From assembly GCA_016490735.1 (NCBI GenBank), contig JAEMWC010000126.1:1197501-1261500 (forward strand): a DNA stretch of 64,000 nt, written 5' to 3'. Below are positions 24,301 through 34,720 of this stretch, piece after piece. The stretch is from Pachyseris speciosa (taxonomy: Eukaryota; Cnidaria; Anthozoa; Scleractinia; Pachyseridae). How positions within the stretch are numbered: position 1 is the stretch's first letter; each line of letters opens with the position of its first letter. Below the pieces are notes generated by a model, which saw only the letters and a list, made by a program, of their open reading frames with translations, searched no databases and was not told where the DNA came from. Made by a program: the position numbers and the translations under genes.

Positions 24301-26313
24301 ACACGGCTATACACGGGAATACATGGCTATACACGGGCATACATGGCCATACAACAGTATACATGGCCTCACACGGACATACATGGCTATACACGGGCAT
24401 ACATGGGGATACACAAGTATACATGGCCATACACAGACATACCTGGCCATACACGGGCATACATGGCCATACACGGGCGTACACGGCTATACACGGGCAT
24501 ACATGGCTATAGACGGGCATACATGGCCATACACAAGTATACATGGCCATACACGGACATACATGGCTATACACGGGCATACATGGGGATACACAAGTAT
24601 ACATGGCCATACACAGACATACCTGGCCATACACGGGCATACATGGCTATACACGGGCATAAATGGGGATACACAAGTATACATGGCCATACACAGACAT
24701 ACCTGGCCATACACGGGCATACATGGCCATACACGGGCGTACACGGCTATACACGGGCATACATGGCCATACACAAGTATACATGGCCATACACGGACAT
24801 ACATGGCTATACACGGGCATACATGGGGATACACAAGTATACATGGCCATACACAGACATACCTGGCCATACACAGGCATACATGGCCATACACGGGCGT
24901 ACACGGCTATACACGGGCATACATGGCCATACACAAGTATACATGGCCATACACGGACATACATGGCTATACACGGGCATACATGGGGATACACAAGTAT
25001 ACGTGGCCATACACAGACATACCTGGCCATACACGGGCATACATGGCCATACACGGGCGTACACGGCTATACACGGCCATACATGGCTATACATGGGCAT
25101 ACATGGCCATACACAAGTATACATGGCCATACACGGACATACATGGCTATACACGGGCATACATGGGGATACACAAGTATACATGGCCATACACAGACAT
25201 ACCTGGCCATACACGGGCATACATGGCCATACACGGGCGTACACGGCTATACACGGGCATACATGGCTATACACGGGCATACATGGCCATACACAAGTAT
25301 ACATGGCCATACACGGACATACATGGCTATACACGGGCATACATGGTGATACACAAGTATACATGGCCATACACAGACATACCTGGCCATACACGGGCAT
25401 ACATGGCTATACACGGGCATACATGGGGATACACAAGTATACATGGCCATACACAAGTATACATGAACATACACGGGTATACACGGGCGTACACAGGTAT
25501 AAACGGACATACACGGCTATACACGGGCATACATGGCCATACACAAGTATACATGGACGCACACGGGCGTACATGGGTATACACGAGCATACACGGCTGT
25601 ACACAGGCATACATTGGCATACATGGCCATACACGGACATACATGGCTATACACGGGCATACATTGCCATACACTGGCGTACACGGCTATACACGGGCAT
25701 ACATGGCCATACACAAGTATACGTGAACATACACGGGTATACACGGGCGTACACAGGTATACAGGGACAAACACGGCTATACACGGGCATACATGGCCAT
25801 ACACATGTATACATGGACGTACACGGGTATACACGGGCGTACACAGGCATACACGGACATACACGGCTATACACGGGCATACATGGCCATACACAAGTAT
25901 ACATGGCCATACACGGCGTATGCACGGACATACTTGGGTATACATGGCCATACACGGGCGTACACGGCTATACACGGGCATACATGGCCATACACAAGTA
26001 TACGTCAACATACACGGGTATACACGGGCGTACACAGGTATACACGGACATACACGGCTATACACGGGCATACATGGCCATACACAAGTATACATGGACG
26101 TACACGGGTATACCGGGCGTACACAGTGATACACGGACATACACGGCTATACACGGGCATACATGGCCATACACAAGTATACATGGCCATACACGGTTGT
26201 ACATGGGTGTACACGGAGATACATGGCTATACATAGGCATACATGGCCATAGACGGGTATACAGGATAGACTGTTGTACATGGCTATCCACGGCATACTT
26301 GGCCAAACACGGG
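18351..26313 (+). repeat. 20-bp satellite array, left arm (160-bp higher-order repeat)
   Basis: About 400 tandem copies of a 20-bp unit with consensus CCATACACGGGCATACATGG. Each unit is itself two related 10-mers of form NNATACANGG, so the base period is 10 bp. Units of distinct types recur in a fixed order of eight, giving a 160-bp higher-order repeat over most of the array; some copies carry one extra 20-bp unit (180 bp). Diagnostic units include GGATACACAAGTATACATGG and CCATACACAGACATACCTGG, once per 160 bp. Larger duplications are evident: variant words CATCCATGG and CACGCGCATAC recur 480 bp apart (about 21682/22162 and 21717/22197). The last 900 bp (after about 25440) are more disordered. 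The array is stop-free in all frames by composition and is not called as coding. Confidence 0.95.
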
Positions 26314-26392
26314 TAAATGAAATGTGGTTATGATATCGGTGCGGTATCCAGACGGAGCCCTACCGATAATTTGGCAATGTCCAAATATGGTC
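26314..26392. other. Boundary between left array and interior
   Basis: The 20-bp periodicity ends within TGGCTATCCACGGCATACTT and the next 80 bp are unique sequence leading into a fold-back element. Confidence 0.6.
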
Positions 26393-26726
26393 ACAGCGCG
26401 TTTAAGCCGCGGCTACACGAGCGATTTTTCGCTCGCGCCGATGATGCTATTTTTGAATTTTGTCACGTCGCCAGCGCGCGATGGAAATCGCAAGTGTAAC
26501 CACCCTTGAACTGGCAACGCAACAGGTAAAAAATCGCAAGAAAAAAATCGCTAGAAATTGAATGAGTTTTAACTTTTCGCGATTCTTTTTCTGCGATTTT
26601 TTGAGCTGTCGCATCACCTGTGCACGGGTGATTTTTACCGCGCGCCGGCGACGCGACAATTTTCCAAAAAAATCGCATCACCATCTCAAGCAAAAAATCA
26701 CTCGTATAGGCGCGGCTTTAAGGGCC
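26393..26726. mobile_element. Fold-back element with GCGATTTTT arms
   Basis: The left arm begins GTTTAAGCCGCGGCTACACG and the right arm, inverted, CTTAAAGCCGCGCCTATACG. Both continue with GAGCGATTTTT or GAGTGATTTTT and further matching blocks (CGCGTCGCC, GCGCGCGGT). The full 334 bp folds back imperfectly. There is no coding content. Confidence 0.75.
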
Positions 26727-27218
26727 ATTAAAGTATCTTTGATGCCGTTGCTAGGGAAAAATCAATTTGCTATAACTCTGCACATGTATGCTTCATTTGG
26801 ACCAAATTTGGACAATGCCCATAGGGGGCAAATATGGGCCAGTACATGACGTCATCGGACCACGCCCAATGTCACGTGACCAGAAACAGAAAAATGCATT
26901 TTAACTAAATGGCTTAAACCTTTTACCTCATTTTCTGTACAGTAACAATACAAAAGTCGTTTTGAAGAAATTTAAGCATGCGTTTTGGCTTATGATAAAA
27001 AATAAAAAATGAGAATGGAAAATGTGCTTCTTTGACCACTCTTTTGAGCATAATTTTTTTTGTTTTTCATTTTGTCGCAAAACCCATGCTTGAATTACAA
27101 GAAAATATGATGTTCTTTCGAATTGTTTTAAAATCCAGCAACTACATTTATCTCTCGGGGAGAAAGTCAATTTTTCGCGGCACCGGAAGTGGCGAGCGAA
27201 TTTTCAGCGGCCTGGTGC

Positions 27219-27482
27219 CTAAGCATTGTGGCCAGTCACATCTGTGTTTTGTTTTATCGAACAAAATTCGAATTCAGTTTCTTTTTCACAGTCACGGTGT
27301 TGTAGATTAATTAAATTACTGTTAACTAGGTTCTCAAGCGAGGCTGATGTTGTAAGGAGAAGCTGTCCATCACAAGTTTCGAGCTCACCATTATCAGTCA
27401 GGCTTTCTATCGAGTGGTTAAAGTGGTTAGCATTAATTTTTGATGTAAGAATGAAATTCTTGTGATCTAGAGCTGCTTTCAA
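27219..27482 (-). CDS. Hypothetical coding fragment, minus strand
   Basis: An 87-codon frame with protein-like composition (SLTDNGELETCDGQLLL, then SASLENLVNSNLINLQ). It is downstream, on the same strand, of the frame at 27632-27835 and could be another exon of one gene. No domain is recognised. It lies in the interior of the giant transposon next to a TIR element, so a transposon-derived origin is likely. Confidence 0.25.
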   Translation of the reverse strand: MKAALDHKNFILTSKINANHFNHSIESLTDNGELETCDGQLLLTTSASLENLVNSNLINLQHRDCEKETEFEFCSIKQNTDVTGHNA

Positions 27483-27631
27483 GGATGCTCACCGTCTTTT
27501 GCTCCATGCTGTCTTGGGAGAGCTTCGTTTATTTGTGTTATATTTAAACAATGGAGTTTCTCAGGTTCGGAAGGACAGTTCACGGACACAGGTTCACAGG
27601 ATCGCACAGTTTTATCGCAAGATCGGAGCGG

Positions 27632-27835
27632 TCAAAAGGTCGCGGACACAGAGTTTCTTTTGAAGTTTGCAGGTGATGATAGCGCACTACTAATTTCAGT
27701 TTGTGTCTCCGCATCTTTGAGATTTCGATTTCCAACCTGACACTGGAAATCTTTTAGTGTCACCTTTTCGAGATTTCCCCATCGACATGCAACCATCGCT
27801 GCGGCTTTCTGTTTACGTCCGTACGTGGAAAACAT
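27632..27835 (-). CDS. Hypothetical first-exon-like frame, minus strand
   Basis: Starts ATG at 27835 (MFSTYGRKQKAAAMVACRWG), continues through a basic segment to an acidic DAETQTEISSA, and stops at 27632. The basic start followed by an ETQTE box is common in cnidarian mobile-element proteins as I recall, but no family can be named. It ends 70 bp from a TIR element, so it may be truncated. Confidence 0.3.
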   Translation of the reverse strand: MFSTYGRKQKAAAMVACRWGNLEKVTLKDFQCQVGNRNLKDAETQTEISSALSSPANFKRNSVSATF

Positions 27836-27906
27836 TTTCAAGCAGAACACTCAAGTTTCAAAAATAAAGGTACGACTCACATGTTGTAAACGTAAAGCAG
27901 AAAATT

Positions 27907-28332
27907 CAGGGGCACCCAACGACAAGTTTCGGTAGATATCTGTTCGGTGGAGGGTAGTTCGCCTTGGGCTTTCGGTGTCGATTAAAGAGTGCACTCGGCC
28001 TAAAAGATTCGCAATGGGGAATTAATGGCCCCTGAGGTTTTCGGAAAGGTCATAACTGCTGTTTTTGGCAGTTAAAAACGTCAGCTAACATTTTCGGAGA
28101 GAAAATTATTCCCTAGAAAGTTCGTGGAAAGTTCATTTCAGCTTGAATTTTCTCAAAGGAAGATTTTGTTCCCTAACATTTTCGGGCAATTAAAACTTCA
28201 GCTAGGGAGTCCGAACAGATGAAATTTTTCTAGCTAACAAAAACATCACTTAAAACAGACTTCAAACACCGTAAGGTATTTAAAAATGCCTTTCCACAGC
28301 TTTTGGTTGATTTGGCTCATTGTATGCCCCCG
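27907..28332 (-). mobile_element. CAGGGGCACCCAACG element, copy A
   Basis: Begins CAGGGGCACCCAACGACAAG and ends with a diverged inverse (TTGTATGCCCCCG). Flanks AAAATT and AAAATC form an imperfect 6-bp duplication. Inner blocks (TTTTCGG, GGAACAAAATCTT-like words) match copy B at 31591-32036 in opposite orientation. No transposase is encoded. Confidence 0.8.
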
Positions 28333-29106
28333 AAAATCAATTAATAAAAATGTAAACAAAAGGTTTTCGATCTTGTATTTGTTGCAACGAAGCAAAAAAA
28401 GGTTACCGGCGACTTGAACGAGCCAGCGACCGGCCGACGCCGAAGAAAGCGCGCGAAAAAATTTGGGCTGACCGGAAGTGAAATTGCACTTGGTTAGCAA
28501 CCGTGTACCTTAGCAACGAGATACTTCAATGGGCCCTTAAGGAAACCTCTCTAGGGACAACAGACACTAAATCTCGGCCCCAAAGAGCAAAAACTTAACC
28601 TCTTTATTTAATACGGACACTCAGGCGATCCAGTGTTAACAGAATCAGTGAACCGTTACGCAAAGAAAAAAGCCAAACATCAACGCTTTGTTTTGTCTTC
28701 AACTTGAGTATTGAAAATTAAAATAAGATATCATAATATGTGACCAAAGAGAAAAAAGGGAAAGTGTTTGGGAAGGTAAGCTTTACGATTCTCCCATAGT
28801 CCATAAAATACATACATCGTCTGGTCACTTAATGCACTTGTTATGATGAAGGACTTTAAGTCTCTCTAGCCGGGAATTCTGTGCTGTTTTTCTCTTTCTG
28901 TGTCTTCAGTTTTCACAGTGTTGTCCCATGAAGGAGTAGGCTCTTCACGGACACCAGGAATCTCTGTTAGGTATAAACAGTTTTCGTTCAAGCAGTTTGT
29001 CCGAACCAGAATTATACTTTTAGTATTACTTTTTTACTGTGAAGCATCGCGTTGTAGTTTGTTTCATTTCCGAAACACTTATTCTTGTAAGTATCTAACT
29101 GAATTC
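28333..29106. other. Interior, non-coding
   Basis: No gene recognised. Sequence is mixed, with one CG-rich patch near 28420-28450. Confidence 0.35.
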
Positions 29107-29640
29107 TTACGAAGTAAATAAGTAAGTAAGACTTTATTTAACGAGGGTAACATATAACAGTAATAAAACTGATAAACTAATGGCCCTCGAAAATTAAAAT
29201 TTGAGAAAGAAAACACAAACCTATATACATCATAAATATTGTTAAAAATTAACAATTTACAGGAATAATTTACTAAGAATTTGATTATCTAAAATTATTT
29301 TAAGAAGGGAACGCTTAAAACTGTTTACACTGGTACTCTGCGAAAAGAATTACGGGAACGTAAAGGTAGAGAAGCCATTTTCAGATCTAAAATGCACTGG
29401 ATCAAAAACGACGAGAGTCCAACTATAATTATTTCTTTAATCCTGAGAAAATCAGTAACTCATTAACGTGAGAAAGACGTTTTTATCTCAAATCACAACT
29501 TATTGCTGGGAATGAGGAAACAGTACTGACAGATATAAGTAATTAATAAAGAAATCGAATAGTGATTCTTTCCAGAACTCTACAAGATAGTTTCGAAGAA
29601 AATTTTCACTGAAGTGTTAACTTACAATATAAAAGTCAAT
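29107..29640 (-). mobile_element. Possible LINE 3' region, minus strand
   Basis: On the minus strand the segment ends with CTCGTTAAATAAAGTCTTAC followed by TTAC repeats, the usual form of a LINE 3' end with a short tandem tail. The upstream 500 bp are A/T-rich and carry no RT motif that I can read. A poly-C run lies just beyond, at about 29670-29683. Confidence 0.35.
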
Positions 29641-30010
29641 GAAATATCGCCTTAGGAAGTTGATCCAGGCCCCCCCCCCCCCTCCCCACATTTTGTGAAA
29701 AAAATAATAAATAAAGTAAAAGACTGTATCATATGAACTCTTGTTGTTAGGCCATCGTAGCTTGATTAAGATAAAACACAAACAATGCATTAAAAGTATA
29801 TAAACAGTTTTCAAAAATTGTATCGGTAACTTTTTAAAATGTATGTTGCCCAGCATACGAAACGTCAAGTCTATATAAAATGCGTTGGTTTACCATGTTT
29901 ATCTCCGCTGTTTGTGTTTTGTTTTTAATCAAAGTAAAAGACATATATAAAAAAGTACTTTCACGGGATAACAGTGCTTGGCTAAAGGTGGTGGACACTG
30001 TCGCACAATT

Positions 30011-31074
30011 CATACACTTAGTTGAAGTCTTCTGTTTGTGAAGTAAAATGGGGTTGACAGACCAACGCGACTCCTGGTGTGTGCCCATTGTGTAAAGCAA
30101 ACATATCTTTAAGCGATTTTCCTTTTTTATAAGAAATCAAGGGAGGTTCCTTGAATATCTCTTTGAGTAATGGTTGCTCTTGTATTAGATGCCATTTGTC
30201 CATTAGTATGTTTTACAAACATGGTAACGATTCTTGAAATTGCTTCACGAACGGGGTAGAAGCTCCCCCAATTTGAAGTGAGGGGAGGTTACTAACTCTA
30301 AAAATATTTAAAATGCATATCATTCCGTTTAATTCATAAGATTTGTCCAGAAGTTGACATATTTTATTAACTCAAAAAAATCAAGTGATATCCTTTTCTA
30401 CACTTTTCAACTCGATTCATGCATTTAGAGAAGGGGGTTAGTGACAAAATAAACTTTGTAAACACAGTTAACGAAATCTGTAACAGAAGGTAGAGTAATC
30501 ATAACTTTGGTTCATTTATTCGTTAACTGTCACAAAATCGGATTCTCTGAATGTACCGGAAATTCCTTTTTTGATTGTCGCAACGACCAAAAAAGCATTT
30601 GCCAGTTCAGTAAGACAGAGTTTGTCTGTTCTGTCTTTGTAAGTGTTTAGTACTGTAAGATTAATGAGCCTTTTTTGAATCTTTTCTTTCTTCAAGAGCT
30701 ACTAAAACTCGACTTATGTCTAAAAGTTACCCTGAGAAAATGGTCGAACAGATACTCTCAGAAGTTAACTACGCGGACAGACAGAAAAACAGCTCTAACA
30801 CAGAAACAGAGAATGCACAAGAAACTGCCACCTCCGTGACGCAATTTCAGACATCGTTAACATGTTTGGACACAATGGCTTTTAATACAAGAACAACCAT
30901 TACTCAGAAAGATATTCAAGGAACCTCCCTTGATTTCTTATAGAAAAGGTAAATCGCATAAAGATATACATCTTCAGTAAAGGCCGTGAACAACACAATG
31001 AGCACGCAGCAGGAGTCGCGTCGGTCTGTCAACCCCATTTTGATCACCGACAGTGGACTACAACTAAGTGTATG
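30011..31074. pseudogene. Inverted pair of Penelope-like element fragments
   Basis: Two arms, 30011-30178 and 30892-31074, are inverted copies of each other (CATACACTTAGTTG at one end, CAACTAAGTGTATG at the other; GGGGTTGACAGACC inside). The left arm read on the minus strand (30018-30203) encodes LKEIFKEPPLISYKKGKSL and onward. This resembles the linker between reverse transcriptase and the GIY-YIG nuclease domain of Penelope-like retroelements (family knowledge, moderate recognition). The right arm encodes the start of the same segment and then a stop. The 710 bp between the arms hold no recognisable gene. Confidence 0.5.
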
Positions 31075-31248
31075 ATGTGTAAAGATAGTCAGTTTTAAAA
31101 TTTATTCCATCAGACGGGATCGAAAGGAGCCAATCATAAATTTTGAAAAATGCAATTTCAAGTTACGTTCTAGAATGGCCGTTTGCCCCTACAAAGGACT
31201 GGATCTACCCACAATTCACCAAGAACTAATCATTAGCAAAATGGCGTA

Positions 31249-31410
31249 ATCACACTCCCTGACGACAGTGAAACAATCAGATCTCAATTCGCACATGATA
31301 CCACTCTAATAGTCAACGACACTGAATCATTAACTGCAGACATCTCGGTTATAAATTCCTCCAGCATACTCTCAGGGTTAAAATTGAACCAAAAGAAACC
31401 CAAGGCGTTA
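31249..31410 (+). pseudogene. LINE reverse-transcriptase fragment
   Basis: Open frame reading ITLPDDSETIRSQFAHDTTL, then SVINSSSILSGLKLNQKKPK. The RT catalytic box FADD has become FAHD, losing an essential metal-binding Asp. The frame is cut at 31411 by the start of an LTR, so the LINE was the target of a later LTR-element insertion. Confidence 0.7.
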
Positions 31411-31522
31411 TGTGTCTCGCTTTGTGATTTATTAAACGTGTTCCAATATAGCGGCTACATACATTCAGCGCTAGTTACATAACAATAAGCACGTGACGTG
31501 GTAAACACGTGATACTGTGACA
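31411..31522 (-). repeat. Gypsy-type LTR (3' LTR)
   Basis: A 112-bp segment that on the minus strand runs from TGTCACAGTATCACGTG to GAGACACA, with AATAAA about 20 bp before its end. It is preceded on that strand by the purine tract GAAAGCGGGA (31523-31532). A TG...CA LTR directly after a polypurine tract identifies it as the 3' LTR of the minus-strand Gypsy element whose pol remains lie at 32151-34251. No matching 5' LTR is seen. Confidence 0.7.
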
Positions 31523-31590
31523 TCCCGCTTTCAATAAAAAAGGAAGAACGGCAAACACCATTTTTTTTAGCTTTCTAAAAGTTCATGCTT

Positions 31591-32036
31591 CAGGGGCACC
31601 CAACGAGCTAAATCAACCAAAAGATGTAGAAAGGAATTTTTAAGTACCTTGTGGTGTTTGAAGTTTGTTTGAAGTGATGTTTTCATAAGCTAGAAAAAGT
31701 TCATCTGTTCGGATTCCCTAGCTGAAAGTTTACTTTCCCGAAAATGTTAGGGAACAAAATCTTTCTTTGAGAAAATGCAAGCTGAAATGAACTTTCGACG
31801 ACCTTTCTAGGGAGCTATTTTCTTTCCGAAAATGCTAGCTGACGTTTTTGACTGCCAAAAACAGCAATTACGATCTTTCCGAAAACCTCAGGGGTTATGA
31901 TTTCCCAATTGCGAATCTTTTAGGTCACGTTTTAGTTACGAAAATCCGAGTTCCCTCTTTAATCGACGCCGAAAACCAAGGCGAATTACCCTCCACCGAA
32001 CAGATATCGACCGAAACTTGTCGTTGGGTGCCCCTG
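31591..32036 (+). mobile_element. CAGGGGCACCCAACG element, copy B
   Basis: 446 bp with ends CAGGGGCACCCAACGA and TCGTTGGGTGCCCCTG and an exact 6-bp duplication ATGCTT (31585-31590, 32037-32042). It sits between the Gypsy integrase remnant and its 3' LTR, hence inserted after the Gypsy element. It is non-coding and homologous to copy A in reverse orientation. Confidence 0.9.
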
Positions 32037-32150
32037 ATGCTTAATCGATGTCTTTAAAGTGTGTATCAAAACTGCAACTTGTTTAAAGTGGTTATTCAAT
32101 TAACGGTTCTCTGCAACTAACAAATGAACGTTCCTCAAGTTCTTTAATGT

Positions 32151-34251
32151 CTAAATGCTGTTTGTCTTGGAGGGCTTTGGAGTATTTGCAGGGGAACTAG
32201 CTTCTATACTGTCTCTTGCTGGCTGAACAGTTCCATTCCCAGGTCTTGATGGTGGTATGACAACTTTAGGGACTGCCATCAGGGGTGGATGTTGCGTATG
32301 GGGTGTCACATGGTCCGGCCTGAGGTGTGATCTTGTACACCGGTACACACCTGCTGTTTTGCTGTTCATAACTATATACGACCTTGGTGCTTTTGCTGTT
32401 CTCACAACAGTGCCTGGTTCCCATGTCTTGGTTTGGTGATCGAGGATTCTTATTGGCTGGCCTGGATGGAGTGGTTCTAGGGTTGGCCGTGCCTTAAGAT
32501 TAAAATAGTGGCCTTGCTGCTCTTGTTGTCGTTGTAACTGTTCCCTAACTTGTGCTGAATCATCTGGAAGGTTTGCACGGTGGGACATAAGTAACAGTGT
32601 TCTGAACTTTCTCTTTGTTAGCAGCTCTGCTGGTGATTCCAGGTGGTGGTAGAGGGGTGTTGCTCTGTATGATAGTAGTTCTCGAGTATGTATGTATGTA
32701 TGTAGTAGTTCTCGAGTATGTATGTTCGAGTATGTTATCGAGTATGTTCTTCATTGTCTGTACAATGCGTTCCGAAGATCCATTGGCTTGCGGATAAAGT
32801 GGGGAACTGGCGATGTGCTCTATTCCATAAGAGGTGGTAAAATCTGCGAATTCCTTTGCACTGTACTTTGGACCATTGTCAGTTACTAACTGACTGGAGA
32901 TGCCGTACTCTGCGTATATGCTCCTAAGATGAGTGATAATGGCTGCGGAGGTCGTGCTTGAAACCTTTCGGATGGCTGGAAACTTGCTATACTGGTCTGA
33001 GACAAGGAGGTACTGGTGGCCCTTGAAGTCGAACAAATCAGAGTTTAACCTTTCCCAATGGTAACTTGGTTGTTCTGGCTGGAGAATTGGTTCTTTCTGT
33101 TGCTGGTGTTGGTGTCTGGCAAGGATTACACTATTGCACGAGACTGATGACAACTTTGGTGATGCCTGGCCAGAAAACGCAGGCTCTGGCTCGGAGCAGG
33201 CATTTCTCCTGACCCAGATACCCTTGATGAATGATTTCTAACATCTCCTGTCGAAGGGATGGCTGGATAACGATGCAATCACCCTTAAGTATTAACCCAT
33301 CTTCAATGGTTAACTCGTCTCGAAAGTTCCAGAAATCGTGCAATGCTTCTGGGCATTTTTCTCTCTTATATGGCCATCCTTTGTAATCCATCTCTTTCAG
33401 TTTGCTCATGGTGAAAATCATGGACCGTCTCTTCCCGAATCTGCTGCAGTCTCGCTGGCGATACAGTAAGCGACCTGGTGACATGGTGTATGTCAAACTG
33501 AGGTAGCTGGTTGTTGCCAGATGTCGGTTGTGGTGAGATTCTTGACAAGGCATCAGCAATAGGTACTTCAGCACCTGGCGTTGGGGTCGAAATATCTGAG
33601 CACACCGAGGGTGGACACTTCAGCTTTAACTGCATTAAATGCACGATCATGTTCTGGCCCGCACATATAGGCTACCTCTTTCTTAGTTAACTCACGGAGA
33701 GGAGCAGTAATGGTGGCTAGGGGGCCTGAGTACCGTGGGAGGTAGTTGACCAGGCCTAGGAAACTTTGAAGACTCTTGACATCTTCTGGGGATTGCATGT
33801 TTTGTATAGCTGAGAGTATCTATCTTACACTTTACTGGTGTGGTGTGCCTGTGGTATGGCTTGGCAGTTAGCTGCATTTCAACTATGGCTTTGTTACCAT
33901 GTCCTTCCGACTGGATATTATCAATCTCACCTGTACAGTTATTTGTGTCCTGACATTGTTCTGCAGTCAGAATCCCTAAGAAAACTCTTTCGTCAGGGTC
34001 TGCTTCGGTCGGTCGACCTGTTTGTACTCCTTTCCTTTGTGGCCTCTTTTCCCCCAATGCGGCTTACTTTTAGGCTTGTTTTTGCCTTTGCTCAATTCTC
34101 TTCTGCCTAGGGAATTAACTTGGATGTGGTTTGTCATGGCCTGTAATTGGAGTTTAGTAGGTTCCTCTGTACGCGCGATTTCACGAGCCTTCTGAAATGT
34201 TACTTTGTTTCCTCCGGCTATACATTTCGGTAATAACCAGAAGCAAAACAA
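32151..34251 (-). pseudogene. Ty3/Gypsy gag-pol remnant
   Basis: Minus-strand pieces in correct gag-to-integrase order. Gag C-terminus is at 33976-34251 (Lys-rich KGKNKPKSKPHWGKRGHKG). A protease start at 33830-33950 contains VKCKIDT and then breaks. The RT tail is at 33700-33798 (LQSFLGLVNYLPRYS), the RNase H end near 33550 (IADALSRI), the integrase zinc-binding region at 33131-33350 (HQGYLGQEKCLLRAR), and the integrase core at 32660-33080 (SDQYSKFPAI, LVTDNGPKY, PQANGSSER). The integrase C-terminus is at 32151-32588 (RILDHQTKTWEPGTV). Most of the protease and RT is deleted, with frameshifts near 32590 and others. A short TACA-type microsatellite has expanded just after the catalytic Glu region (about 32685-32740). 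The element cannot be active. Confidence 0.85.
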
Positions 34252-34720
34252 GATGAAGCCTCAGGATTTGACTGCCCACAAGAACCATGAAGTTTTCTCA
34301 GTAAATATCTCTCCCATGAAAAGGATGTTATACAATTATGTTATTTGCCGGCCTAAGTCGGTCCGTATTGGGAAAAACTGTGCCTGCAGCCTCGGGCCAT
34401 ACTCGAGACCGAAATGGACTTCACAACGCCAAACTTGCAATAATATTACTAAGCTACAACTTTGAAATTAAATTCGGATTTGTACTCAGTTGATTGTGTA
34501 TACTCGCCTTTTTCAGTAACTGTAACGATTTCAATCACACAACTTGTTTCTTCATCCACTTAACAACCATTCGTGGTTAATATAAACATCATTTACGCCA
34601 TTTTTGAGCTTTGACTTTGATGGAAATTCTCAATCGCTTCCAAGTTTAGCTAAATTAGCTTTAAAGTCGGCAGCGGTCCGTACTCGGGTTCCGGATGCGC
34701 ACTTTTCAAAGAAATGAACC
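34252..34720. other. Interior sequence before the right array
   Basis: No gene recognised. There is a CG-containing patch (CCTAAGTCGGTCC) and otherwise A/T-rich DNA; unique until the first 20-bp repeat at about 34721. Confidence 0.4.

Noticed and set aside
18351..26313. CRISPR-like array
   Set aside because: Repeats are contiguous with no unique spacers, and the context is an animal genome.
18457..26316. A 2,619-codon open frame and dozens of others in the left array
   Set aside because: The 20-bp unit lacks stop codons in all six frames, so long frames arise automatically; overlapping ones occur on both strands. No promoter, start context or domain supports a protein.
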